From: a virus
Strand: one strand, 5' to 3'
DNA length: 37,504 bases
Virus record (IMG/VR): IMGVR_UViG_3300017917_003898
Location: 1 to 37,504 of that record
The translations under genes and the position numbers were made by a program. Shown here in pieces: positions 13,100 to 21,628 of this stretch. Below the pieces are notes generated by a model. The model was not told the DNA's origin and ran no database searches. It saw nothing but the letters and a program-made list of their open reading frames with translations. Position 1 is the stretch's first letter. Every line of letters begins with the position of its first letter.

Positions 13100-13297
13100 A
13101 TGAAAAATAGAGATATAATAATGAGAAGGTTGGAGAAAATGGAGGGTAATATCGAGAAGATGTACTTCATCCTACAACGTCAAGGTACTAGAGAACAATT
13201 TGAAGAAAATCTTCAAGAATTAAGGGAATTGGTTTCCGAAACTAAAATGTTTGTTGATCAAGAACCTTTAGGTCCAAACGAAATTAATAATTTTTAA
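13100..13297 (+). CDS. Hypothetical small helical protein
   Basis: 65 residues from ATG 13100 (MKNRDIIMRRLEKMEGN). The frame is open upstream to a TTG at 13046, but the ATG follows an A-rich tract typical of this phage, so it is preferred. The protein is a coiled-coil-like helix (about 5-50) with a short tail. It ends two bases before the HD-domain gene. Function unknown. Confidence 0.5.
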   Translation: MKNRDIIMRRLEKMEGNIEKMYFILQRQGTREQFEENLQELRELVSETKMFVDQEPLGPNEINNF

Positions 13298-13298
13298 T

Positions 13299-14087
13299 AT
13301 GCAATTAACAGCAGAACAAATCCAACAAAATTGGTTAAAACTAATTGGTTTTATTGAAAGTCATATTTCTGAACCTCGTAAAACTAAATTATTAGAATTT
13401 TATGAGCAATATTCTGAGCGTTTAATGTTAATGCCTGCTGCACATAAAAAAGAATATCATAATGCATTTCCTGGAGGTTATGTTGAACATGTTAATCGTG
13501 TTATAACTTGTGCTCTTCATCTTCATGATTTGTGGGCTACTATGGGTGCTGATACTACTACTTATACCAAAGAAGAATTAGTATTTTCTGCACTTAATCA
13601 TGACCTGGGTAAAATGGGTGATGAGGAACAAGATTCTTATATTCCTCAAACTGATAAATGGAGACAAGAAAAATTAGGTGAAGATTATATGTTTAATACT
13701 AAAGTCCCATTTGCTTCTGTTCCTGATAGAGGTCTATATTTACTCCAGGCTCATGGTATTCAATATACCTTTAATGAAATGATTACCATTCAGACTCACG
13801 ATGGTTTATATGATGAGGCAAATAAAAAATATTTAATGACTTTTATGCCAGAACAAAAACCACGTACTTCTCTTCCTTATATTGTTCATCAAGCCGATTT
13901 AATGGCAGCAAGAATTGAATTTGAAAGAGAATGGTTACCAAAACTTCAAGGTAACGTGGATAATTCAAAGAAATCATTTACATTGGAAACAAATAAAAAA
14001 TCTGCTCCAGCTACTTCAGATAAAAAATCTAAAGCTTTAGGTAGTTTGAAAAGTGAGGGATTAAAAAATATGTTAGATAATTTATGA
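13299..14087 (+). CDS. HD-domain phosphohydrolase
   Basis: 262 residues. The HD metal site is visible: H64 in FPGGYVEHVNRV, H101-D102 in ALNHDLGKMG, a later TIQTHDG and D in YIVHQADLMAARIE. GGxxxH...HDxGK is typical of HD hydrolases acting on nucleotides or RNA, such as the YhaM-like group. The C-terminal ~45 residues are Lys/Ser-rich and probably unstructured. The neighbouring gene overlaps by four bases, and the set leads to the late sigma gene. Substrate is unknown; a role in nucleotide or RNA turnover during infection is possible. Confidence 0.75.
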   Translation: MQLTAEQIQQNWLKLIGFIESHISEPRKTKLLEFYEQYSERLMLMPAAHKKEYHNAFPGGYVEHVNRVITCALHLHDLWATMGADTTTYTKEELVFSALNHDLGKMGDEEQDSYIPQTDKWRQEKLGEDYMFNTKVPFASVPDRGLYLLQAHGIQYTFNEMITIQTHDGLYDEANKKYLMTFMPEQKPRTSLPYIVHQADLMAARIEFEREWLPKLQGNVDNSKKSFTLETNKKSAPATSDKKSKALGSLKSEGLKNMLDNL

Positions 14088-14359
14088 TAACTTTAGTTAT
14101 ATTATTACTTATATTGGTCGTGATATTAGGTTTCACGACCTTTAACCTTCTAAAGAAAAATGAAAAACAAGAAGACATTCTTGCTTCATATTTAACTTAC
14201 CTTAACAAAATTTCAGATATTATCGAAATGTCAGATAAAAAAATCCATGAAATTGATATTAAAGGTTCATTTGAAAGTGATGATGAAATTGGGTTTTTCT
14301 TTACAAACATTAAAATGATTCAAGATGTTTTGAATCAATTCCGTATTAAAAATTTATGA
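14084..14359 (+). CDS. Small membrane-anchored protein
   Basis: 91 residues with one N-terminal membrane helix (about 2-22). A soluble helical part carries DIKGSFESDDEIGFFF, a compact acidic-aromatic stretch that looks conserved. It overlaps both neighbours by four bases, so it is part of the HD-hydrolase/sigma-factor operon. Function was not recognised. Confidence 0.5.
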   Translation: MITLVILLLILVVILGFTTFNLLKKNEKQEDILASYLTYLNKISDIIEMSDKKIHEIDIKGSFESDDEIGFFFTNIKMIQDVLNQFRIKNL

Positions 14360-15063
14360 GTGAAATAGTAGTTAAGAAAAAGAAGGGAGTACAATATTTT
14401 ACTCAAGACACAGAAGATGCAATTGTAGCTTATAATAATGCTGCTACTTTTGATGAAAAAAATAAAATTTATCATGAGCGTATTCATTATGCCTTCTTTA
14501 AGTTAACAGAAAATATCATTCATACTTTTAAATTTTATTATACTGAGGTAGATAATATTGAGGATTTACAATTTGAAGTTATTTCATTTTTAATTTCCAA
14601 AATGCATCTATTCAATCCAGCTAAAGGAGCAAAAGCGTATTCTTATTTTGGTACAATTGCAAAACGTTATTTGATATTATCAAATCAGAAAAATTATAAA
14701 AAACGTATTGATACTGCTCCTATAGAACAATTAGAAGAGGATGAACGACACTCATATGAAATTGGAGAAGACCAACCTATAGAACGTTTATCTTACTATA
14801 TAGATGAATTTACTGAATATTGTACTGAACATATTTTTGATATTTTCCCTAAAGATGAGGATGCTCGTATTGCGGATGCGATATTAGAAATTTTTAGAAA
14901 ACGAGAAACAATAGATATTTTCAATAAAAAAGCACTTTACATTTATATTCGTGAACAAATAGATGTTAAGACTCCTAAAATAACTAAAATAGCAAATAGA
15001 CTTTACGATATTTTTAAAGTAGGATATGTATTTTATTTAGAGCATGGATATACAAAGTTTTGA
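14356..15063 (+). CDS. Late-transcription sigma factor, T4 gp55-like
   Basis: 235 residues. The segment from residue ~83 to 110 (LFNPAKGAKAYSYFG, TIAKRYLI) is typical of phage gp55-like sigma factors and corresponds to the region that contacts core RNA polymerase and the promoter -10 region. Preceding helices (about 40-80) fit sigma region 2. There is no region 4, as in gp55. T4 gp55 directs host polymerase to late promoters of simple TATAAATA form. In this phage the matching signal may be the ATATTTAT motif that precedes many late-type genes here. It overlaps the upstream gene by four bases. Confidence 0.75.
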   Translation: MSEIVVKKKKGVQYFTQDTEDAIVAYNNAATFDEKNKIYHERIHYAFFKLTENIIHTFKFYYTEVDNIEDLQFEVISFLISKMHLFNPAKGAKAYSYFGTIAKRYLILSNQKNYKKRIDTAPIEQLEEDERHSYEIGEDQPIERLSYYIDEFTEYCTEHIFDIFPKDEDARIADAILEIFRKRETIDIFNKKALYIYIREQIDVKTPKITKIANRLYDIFKVGYVFYLEHGYTKF

Positions 15064-15068
15064 TTTAA

Positions 15069-15076
15069 ATATTTAT
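15069..15076 (+). promoter_or_regulatory. ATATTTAT motif before 15090 gene
   Basis: ATATTTAT lies 13 bases before the ATG at 15090, directly after the sigma-factor gene. It would start the transcript of the baseplate cluster. Confidence 0.5.
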
Positions 15077-15089
15077 AATCAAAAGCTTT

Positions 15090-15428
15090 ATGAGTTTAGA
15101 CGCTGTAGTATTTAAAAAGAAAAAATTCTCCGATATTTTAGAAGAAATTTATGAGAATCAAAAGAAAAAAGAGGCTCAAATTTCCGCATTGATTGGAGAA
15201 TTAAAACCACTTATTAATGATATAGGTGATGCGACTCTGGTTGTACCTTTAATTAAAGAGTATATGGAAATTGGAGTTAAAAATGATGAACAATTAATTA
15301 AAATGGCTACAATTGTTCAACGTGCTTTACAAGTTCAAGCCCAAACAGGAGCAAATGAATTATCTTTCTCAGAAGAAGAAAAAGCACAATTGTTTGATTT
15401 GGCTAAAACTGTTGGAGATAAAAAATAA
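15090..15428 (+). CDS. Hypothetical helical protein next to the late sigma gene
   Basis: 112 residues, charged and mostly helical, with an N-terminal Lys-rich segment (VVFKKKKFSDILEEIYENQKK) and a C-terminal SEEEKAQLFDLAKTV. Its size and place between the gp55-like gene and the baseplate genes would suit a late-transcription partner or a small virion protein, but no specific resemblance was found. It overlaps the spike/hub gene by one base. Confidence 0.45.
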   Translation: MSLDAVVFKKKKFSDILEEIYENQKKKEAQISALIGELKPLINDIGDATLVVPLIKEYMEIGVKNDEQLIKMATIVQRALQVQAQTGANELSFSEEEKAQLFDLAKTVGDKK

Positions 15429-16642
15429 TGCCTATTAAATATGGATTAGGAGCTTTTAATCAAGCTTTAAACTCTTCTACTAATGCTTCGAATATTCCAA
15501 GCATAGGAAATATTCTACAACCCGTAAGAGTAAAAAGTATTATTTTAAATGAATCTCATCCACGTTTTAAAGATTTAGGTGAATGGAATGGTTTAGGTAT
15601 TATTGAATATGAAACAATAGATAATCCTATTGCTAGTAGTTCTCCATTACCTTATGCTAGACCTTTATTATCTAATCAAAAATCATTTCCATTAATTAAT
15701 GAAATAGTATTTTTATTTAGTTTACCTAATACTGATATTGGTCAATTTACTACTTCAAATGATAATTATTATTTAACAACAGTAGCTCTTTGGAATCATC
15801 CTCATCATAATGCTTATCCAACTCAACCAAACACATTACCTCCTACTCAACAAAAAGATTATATTCAAACTCAAGCAGGTAGTGTTAGAAGAGTAACAGA
15901 TCAATCCACTGAAATATTTTTAGGTAATACTTTTAAAGAAAAATCTAATATTCATCCTTTATTACCTTTTGAAGGAGATATAATTAATGAAGGTAGATGG
16001 GGAAATAGTATTAGAATAGGTTCTACAGTTAAAAACACTCCTAATAATTGGTCAACATCAGGTAATGATGGTGATCCTTTATTAATTCTAAGAAATGGTC
16101 AAGGTAATCAAAGTGAAGAAGGTTGGGTTCCAACTATTGAAGATATTAATAATGATGATTCTTCTATTTACTTAACTAGCACTCAAACTATTCCTTTAAA
16201 GGCTTCAAGTACTACTTATAATAGTTACACCACTCCCCCCTCATCCCCTAATAATTTTTCAGGTAAACAAATTTTAATAAACTCAGGAAGATTAATATTT
16301 AATTCAACACAAGACCATATTTTATTATCTTCTATTAAATCAATAGGATTAAATGCTGTTGAAAGTGTTAATATTGATTCACCTTCAACCATCATATCCT
16401 CAAATAAGGTTTTATTAGGTGGAAAAACAGCTACTGAATCTGTTCTAAAAGGAGATACAACAATTCAAATTCTATCTGATTTATTAACAGAATTAATTAA
16501 TTTAACTCAAGCATTAACAAGTGTTACTCCTCAAGGAGGTCCATTAGTTAATCCTGCTGCTGTTCAATTATTACCTGAATTATTATCTATTAAAACTAGA
16601 TTAGAAACTCAAACAAAATCTAACATAAGTAAAACTTTATAA
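15428..16642 (+). CDS. Baseplate hub/spike protein with OB-fold
   Basis: 404 residues. The N-terminal part (VRVKSIILNESHPRF, LGIIEYETID) is an OB-like fold of the gp5/spike kind. The middle has FEGDIINEGRWGNSIRIGS followed by GDPLLILRNG, a pattern seen in baseplate spike proteins of T4-like phages. The latter part repeats short strands (SSIYLTSTQTIPL, GKQILINSGRLIFNS, HILLSSIKSIGLN) as in a beta-helix stem. No lysozyme domain is present, unlike T4 gp5. It would sit at the centre of the baseplate and pierce the outer membrane. It is followed by a one-base overlap. Confidence 0.65.
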   Translation: MPIKYGLGAFNQALNSSTNASNIPSIGNILQPVRVKSIILNESHPRFKDLGEWNGLGIIEYETIDNPIASSSPLPYARPLLSNQKSFPLINEIVFLFSLPNTDIGQFTTSNDNYYLTTVALWNHPHHNAYPTQPNTLPPTQQKDYIQTQAGSVRRVTDQSTEIFLGNTFKEKSNIHPLLPFEGDIINEGRWGNSIRIGSTVKNTPNNWSTSGNDGDPLLILRNGQGNQSEEGWVPTIEDINNDDSSIYLTSTQTIPLKASSTTYNSYTTPPSSPNNFSGKQILINSGRLIFNSTQDHILLSSIKSIGLNAVESVNIDSPSTIISSNKVLLGGKTATESVLKGDTTIQILSDLLTELINLTQALTSVTPQGGPLVNPAAVQLLPELLSIKTRLETQTKSNISKTL

Positions 16643-17502
16643 TGGCTGGAATAGATATTAATACAATGAAAAATGCTTTACCTGATTCTTTTAAGGAAAA
16701 AGGTGTAGCTAAAATGAAAAACATTATTTTATCTCAAGGTCAAAAAGTTAAGACTCAATTACAACCTGAATTAGATAAAATTACATCACAGATTCCAACC
16801 AACGGAACTTGTCCTTCAACAACTCAAATTGAAACAATAACCCAAACAAGAAATAATTTAGTTCAACAATTAAATTCAATTCAGATAACTTTAGATGCTG
16901 CGTCATCTGCTATTAATATTACAAGTAATTTTTTAGAAGTTTTATTATTTACAACCTCTAATTTAAAAAATGTAAGAACAGCTATTGTAGCTGCTAATAA
17001 TTTTACTCCTGTAGTTCCTGGAGCCGTTATAAGTTCTATTCAAACTATAAGTGAGATTGTAGATAAAATTACTTTTGATAATATGGGGAATTCAAGATTA
17101 AATCCTATTTATCAAGAAATAAATGCTGCTTCTATTCCTGTAGCTTTAACAGCTGTAGCTTTAAAAAATTTCATTACTAATTTAAATATAGTAGATACTT
17201 TTTTATCCAAATGTTCAACCAATAAATTAGACGTTTTATCCCCTAATATATTATCTATAGTTGAAGCACAAAACTTAATTGATAACTCATCGTCTGATAA
17301 TAATTCTTCTTTATATAAAGGATTTAATTTAGAAATTGAGGAAAAAAATTATACACCTACTGTAAAACAAAAAAGAGCAGTTGCTAAAAATAATCAAAAT
17401 ATAATTTTAATTTCTACTCCATACTCTTTTACTACAGACAATCAAGTATTAATAAATGAACTTAAATTCATTATTGATAGAGATAATTTAAAAGCTTATT
17501 AA
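16642..17502 (+). CDS. Putative baseplate/tail structural protein
   Basis: 286 residues. The N-terminal two thirds is helical and Ile/Thr/Asn-rich with coiled-coil-like stretches. The C-terminal part YKGFNLEIEEKNYTPTVK, AVAKNNQNIILISTPYSFTT ends with DNQVLINELKFIIDRDNLKAY, which looks like a conserved docking segment. It lies between the spike and gp25-like genes, so a place in the baseplate hub or wedge is likely. It starts by a one-base overlap with the spike gene. No precise counterpart in T4 was recognised. Confidence 0.5.
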   Translation: MAGIDINTMKNALPDSFKEKGVAKMKNIILSQGQKVKTQLQPELDKITSQIPTNGTCPSTTQIETITQTRNNLVQQLNSIQITLDAASSAINITSNFLEVLLFTTSNLKNVRTAIVAANNFTPVVPGAVISSIQTISEIVDKITFDNMGNSRLNPIYQEINAASIPVALTAVALKNFITNLNIVDTFLSKCSTNKLDVLSPNILSIVEAQNLIDNSSSDNNSSLYKGFNLEIEEKNYTPTVKQKRAVAKNNQNIILISTPYSFTTDNQVLINELKFIIDRDNLKAY

Positions 17503-17507
17503 TTTAA

Positions 17508-17515
17508 ATATTTAT
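17508..17515 (+). promoter_or_regulatory. ATATTTAT motif before 17521 gene
   Basis: ATATTTAT ends five bases before the ATG at 17521. It restarts transcription inside the baseplate cluster, before the gp25/gp6 genes. Confidence 0.5.
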
Positions 17516-17520
17516 AAAAA

Positions 17521-17892
17521 ATGAAACCAAGTGAATTCAAATCAATGATCAAGGAAGCTGTTAAAGAAGCTATCCAAGAGGAGTTACGTGAAATTATATT
17601 AGAGGCAGTGAAAGCTCCTAAAGGTACTCCTATTGGAGTAGGGGGTTATGGAAACGTTAATGAATCTTTAAGAGATACATTTGCTCAACCTCATCTTACT
17701 CAACCAAAAACTTTAACCCCTAAAGAACGTAGAGATATGTTTGCAGGTATGTTAGGTGAAATGCAAAATGGAGGAGTAGCAAATACTGCTTATCAAGGAA
17801 ATTTTAATCCTACTCCAACAGATACAATTAATGGTGCTTTGCCTGAAGGACAAGTAGGATTAGACCAAATAATGGCTTTAATGAATAAATAA
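17521..17892 (+). CDS. Small putative virion protein
   Basis: 123 residues. An N-terminal amphipathic helix (SEFKSMIKEAVKEAIQEELREII, about 3-27) is followed by a Gly/Asn/Thr/Pro-rich segment and a short C-terminal helix (QIMALMNK). It overlaps the gp25-like gene by one base and sits in the baseplate operon. It is likely a minor structural or assembly protein. No family was recognised. Confidence 0.45.
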   Translation: MKPSEFKSMIKEAVKEAIQEELREIILEAVKAPKGTPIGVGGYGNVNESLRDTFAQPHLTQPKTLTPKERRDMFAGMLGEMQNGGVANTAYQGNFNPTPTDTINGALPEGQVGLDQIMALMNK

Positions 17893-18299
17893 TGGCATTT
17901 GGAGCAAAAAATATATTCCCTATAGATACTAAACCGGGTACTGCGGTTGGAATATCTTTACCATTTAATGCTCCTGGTGTCTTTTTTTCTACTTATACAA
18001 CAAAAGAAGCTGTAAAAAATAATTTAATAAATTTTTTCTTAACTAACCAAAATGAAAGATATTTAAATCCTTTGTTTGGAGGTAATTTAAGAGCATTTTT
18101 ATTTGAACAAATAGCAACTAATAATTTAGATTTTTTAAAACAAGAAATCCAAAGCCAATTAGGAGCTTATTTTCCCAACATAATAATAAACCAATTAGAT
18201 ATTCTATCCTATCCAGATAATAATTCAATATCAGTTGAGTTTTCTTATACTATAAAAAACACTAACTTAAACGACGAAATACAATTATCATTCATATAA
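17892..18299 (+). CDS. Baseplate wedge protein, gp25-like
   Basis: 135 residues, the usual size of GPW/gp25 proteins. The central TNQNERYLNPLFGGNLRAFLFEQI has the Glu-Arg core and following strand-helix found in this family. The C-terminal half gives the expected strands (ISVEFSYTIKN). In T4, gp25 joins the wedge to the tail sheath and helps start sheath polymerisation. It overlaps the gp6-like gene by one base, the common gp25-gp6 order. Confidence 0.85.
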   Translation: MAFGAKNIFPIDTKPGTAVGISLPFNAPGVFFSTYTTKEAVKNNLINFFLTNQNERYLNPLFGGNLRAFLFEQIATNNLDFLKQEIQSQLGAYFPNIIINQLDILSYPDNNSISVEFSYTIKNTNLNDEIQLSFI

Positions 18300-20158
18300 T
18301 GGCTGTTAGAAGAGATATTAAATATATAAATAAAGATTTTTCGGAATTAAGAGCGAGTCTAATAGATTATGCTCGTACTTATTTTCCAACTACATATAAC
18401 GATTTTAGTCCAACATCACCAGGAATGATGTTTATGGAGATGGCAGCGTATGTAGGTGACGTATTATCTTTTTATCTTGATAATCAAATTCAAGAAAACT
18501 TTTTACAATATGCTCGTCAAACTAATAATTTATATGAATTAGCATATATGTTTGGTTATAAACCAAATGTAACTCAAGTTGCTACTACAAATATTAGCCT
18601 ATACCAACAAGTACCATCAGTATTATCTGGTTCAACTTATGTACCTGACTTTAGTTATGCTTTATTTGTAAATCAAAACTCATCAGTAATTTCAACTTCA
18701 ACTCCTTCAGTTAGTTTCTTAATGGAAGACCCAGTTGATTTTACCGTTTCTAGTTCTTTAGATCCTACAGAAGTAAGTATTTTTAGTATTGATGGTTCCG
18801 GTAACCCAACTTATTTCTTATTAAAGAAAACAAGAAAAGCAATATCAGCTAATATTAATACAACTACTTTTTCATTTGGTGCTCCTGAAAAATTTGCTAC
18901 TGTAGAAATAAATACCTCTAATTTAATTGGTGTTTTAGATGTAACAGATACTGATGGAAATAAATGGTATGAAGTTGATTATTTAGGTCAAGAAATGGTT
19001 TATGATTCAATAAAAAATACAAACCAAAATGATCCTAATTTTTATACAGATGGAAATAATACTCCATATATTTTAAAATTAAAAAAAGTACAACGTAGAT
19101 TTGCTACTCGTTTTATAGATTCTGGTTCATTACAACTTCAATTTGGAGCAGGAACAGCAGCAGATACTGATGAAAATATTATTCCTAATTCTAATAATGT
19201 TGGAATTGGATTACCATTTGAAAAAACAAAATTAACAACTGCTTATTCTCCTTCTAATTTCTTGTTTACAAAAACTTATGGAATTGCTCCTTCAAATACT
19301 ACTCTAACAGTTAGATATTTAACAGGTGGAGGAGTTACAGCTAATGTTCCTTCTAATGATTTAACTACATTATTAGGTAATGTAACTTTTTTAAATACAA
19401 ATTTAAATTCAACCACAGCAAATACTATTTTTAATTCATTAGCAGTTACTAATCCTGACGCAGCCGATGGAGGTGGAGATGGAGATACTATTGAAGAAAT
19501 CAGACAAAATGCTTCAGCTAATTTTGCAACTCAATTACGTAACGTAACACAAGATGATTATTTAGTAAGAGCACTTTCAATGCCTGCAAAATATGGGGTT
19601 ATTTCTAAAGCATATATTGAACCAACTAAAGTTCAAAGTTTATCAACAGGAGATTCAAATGCTGTTTTAGATTTATATGTTTTATCATATAATGCTTCCT
19701 CACAATTAACTACGGCTTCTAATGCTTTAAAAAATAATTTAATTACTTATTTATCTCAATATAGAGTTACAGGAGATGCAGTTAATATTAAGGATGCTTT
19801 TATCGTTAATATAGGAATAAATTTTGATATTATAACTTTACCTAATTACAATAGTAATGATGTATTAGTAAAATGTATTAATGCTTTAAAAGCTTATTTT
19901 GCTATAAGTAATTGGCAAATTAACCAACCAATTATTTTAAGAGAAATTTATGTTCTTTTAGATAAAATTGAAGGTGTTCAAACAGTAAAAAATATTGAAG
20001 TAATTAATTTAGTAGGAGAAAATTTAGGATATTCACCTTATGAGTATGATTTAAATCAAGCAACATTAAGTAGTGTTATTTATCCTTCTTTAGATCCTAT
20101 GATTTTTGAAGTTAAATACCCTGATTTAGACATTCAAGGTAGAATAGTATCTTTATAA
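18299..20158 (+). CDS. Baseplate wedge protein, gp6/baseplate J-like
   Basis: 619 residues, close to T4 gp6. The N-terminus (RDIKYINKDFSELRASLIDYARTYFP, then SPGMMFMEMAAYVGDVLSFYLDNQIQENFL) is characteristic of gp6/baseplate J proteins. The middle includes the segment TIEEIRQNASANFATQLRNVTQDDYLVRAL seen in this family. The C-terminal domain ends with the strand-rich EGVQTVKNIEVIN. Gp6 dimers form the ring that holds the wedges together in contractile-tail baseplates. Confidence 0.88.
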   Translation: MAVRRDIKYINKDFSELRASLIDYARTYFPTTYNDFSPTSPGMMFMEMAAYVGDVLSFYLDNQIQENFLQYARQTNNLYELAYMFGYKPNVTQVATTNISLYQQVPSVLSGSTYVPDFSYALFVNQNSSVISTSTPSVSFLMEDPVDFTVSSSLDPTEVSIFSIDGSGNPTYFLLKKTRKAISANINTTTFSFGAPEKFATVEINTSNLIGVLDVTDTDGNKWYEVDYLGQEMVYDSIKNTNQNDPNFYTDGNNTPYILKLKKVQRRFATRFIDSGSLQLQFGAGTAADTDENIIPNSNNVGIGLPFEKTKLTTAYSPSNFLFTKTYGIAPSNTTLTVRYLTGGGVTANVPSNDLTTLLGNVTFLNTNLNSTTANTIFNSLAVTNPDAADGGGDGDTIEEIRQNASANFATQLRNVTQDDYLVRALSMPAKYGVISKAYIEPTKVQSLSTGDSNAVLDLYVLSYNASSQLTTASNALKNNLITYLSQYRVTGDAVNIKDAFIVNIGINFDIITLPNYNSNDVLVKCINALKAYFAISNWQINQPIILREIYVLLDKIEGVQTVKNIEVINLVGENLGYSPYEYDLNQATLSSVIYPSLDPMIFEVKYPDLDIQGRIVSL

Positions 20159-20162
20159 TAAA

Positions 20163-21290
20163 ATGGCAGTATATAAATTATTCCCTATAGCAGATGCAAC
20201 CATATATTCAGGATATCCTTCTATGAATACAGGGTTAGATGAAATTGTAGAAGCATCAACTAATTTTAAAGCAGGTATATTACAATCTAATGGTATTTAT
20301 CCTCAAACCTCAAGATTACTAATTAAATTTGACCCAACAGATATAAATAATATAATCAATACTAAAATATCAGGTTCAACTTGGCAATCAAATTTAAGAT
20401 TATTTGTAGCAAATGTTGAAGGTATAAGTAATACTTCTTCTATAGCAGTTAATGCTGTTGCTGAGGATTGGTCAATGGGTACGGGTCATTATTTAGATAA
20501 TCCTGAAATCAATAATGGAGCTTCTTGGGTATGGAAAGATTCCTCTGGAAGTTTAAAATGGACTACAGCTGGTTTTGCTTCTGGTACAACAGCTTCTTTT
20601 AATATAACTAATAATCCATCATCATCAGGTGGTGGTGTTTGGTATACGGGTTCTCAAGCATCTCAATCTTTTAATTTTTATTCTGATTTAGATATTAATA
20701 CAAATGTAACTTCTATTGTATCAAAATGGTATAGTGGTTCATTTAATAATTATGGATTTATTGTTAGACAAACAGAATCTCAAGAATTTTCAACTAATAA
20801 TAATTCACAAGTAACTTTAAAATATTTTTCTAGAGATACACATACTATTTATCCTCCTCAATTAGAGTTTAAATGGAATGATTTTACCTATTCAACAGGT
20901 AGTTTAACAGTTCTAAATACAACCCCAGCTACTATTGCTTTAGATCAAAATCCAGGAGTATTTTATTCAAGTAGTGTTAATGTATTCAGAGTAAATTCAG
21001 CACCTGAATATCCTGCTAGAATATGGCAAACTGCTTCTCTTTATACTATAAATTATGCATTACCTACAGCTTCTTATTATGCTATTAAAGATGTAGATAC
21101 TGATGAATATGTAATTGATTTTGATACTATTTATACTAAACTAAGTTGTGATGCTACAGGTAGTTTCTTTACTTTATATATGAATGGTTTAGAACCTGAA
21201 AGATATTATAAGATTTTAATTCAAACTACAATTAATGGCTCAACAATAGTATTTGATAACAATTATAACTTTAAAGTAGTTAATGGATAA
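20163..21290 (+). CDS. DNRLRE-domain-like baseplate or tail protein
   Basis: 375 residues. The N-terminal half (PIADATIYSGYPSMNTGLDE, SRLLIKFDPTDI) follows the DNRLRE-type beta-sandwich pattern, with later AVAEDWSMGTGHYLDNPE and VTSIVSKWYSG fitting the same domain, which is known from surface and structural proteins. The C-terminal half is beta-rich. It follows gp6, where T4 has gp7 and gp8, so it is probably a peripheral wedge component. It overlaps the next gene by one base. Confidence 0.55.
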   Translation: MAVYKLFPIADATIYSGYPSMNTGLDEIVEASTNFKAGILQSNGIYPQTSRLLIKFDPTDINNIINTKISGSTWQSNLRLFVANVEGISNTSSIAVNAVAEDWSMGTGHYLDNPEINNGASWVWKDSSGSLKWTTAGFASGTTASFNITNNPSSSGGGVWYTGSQASQSFNFYSDLDINTNVTSIVSKWYSGSFNNYGFIVRQTESQEFSTNNNSQVTLKYFSRDTHTIYPPQLEFKWNDFTYSTGSLTVLNTTPATIALDQNPGVFYSSSVNVFRVNSAPEYPARIWQTASLYTINYALPTASYYAIKDVDTDEYVIDFDTIYTKLSCDATGSFFTLYMNGLEPERYYKILIQTTINGSTIVFDNNYNFKVVNG

Positions 21291-21625
21291 TGGAAGTAAT
21301 TAATTTAAATAAAATTGAATATAATAAAAATCAATACCAAAAGGTAATTGATACTTCTTTTACTCAATTAATTAATACTCCTACTACTTCTAGTGTTACT
21401 CAAAGTGTAACAGTAGATCAATTTTTTCAATATTATCAAGATTTATTTTATCAAATACCTAAACTTGGAAGTACAAACTCTCATGAGTATCTTGTAAAAA
21501 CAAGCGGTGAATATATAGGAAATACACAAGTTAATGATGTCGTACAAGCTTTAGTTGAAGAAATAAATCAATTAAGACAAGACAATTTAACTTTACAACA
21601 ACAAATTATATCAGGAAGCTTATAA
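21290..21625 (+). CDS. Small coiled-coil baseplate protein
   Basis: 111 residues. The middle has DQFFQYYQDLFYQIPKLG and the C-terminus is a coiled coil (DVVQALVEEINQLRQDNLTLQQQI, about 84-107). Position between two large tail genes, with a one-base overlap upstream and a three-base gap downstream, suggests a bridging structural protein. No named family. Confidence 0.5.
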   Translation: MEVINLNKIEYNKNQYQKVIDTSFTQLINTPTTSSVTQSVTVDQFFQYYQDLFYQIPKLGSTNSHEYLVKTSGEYIGNTQVNDVVQALVEEINQLRQDNLTLQQQIISGSL

Positions 21626-21628
21626 TAA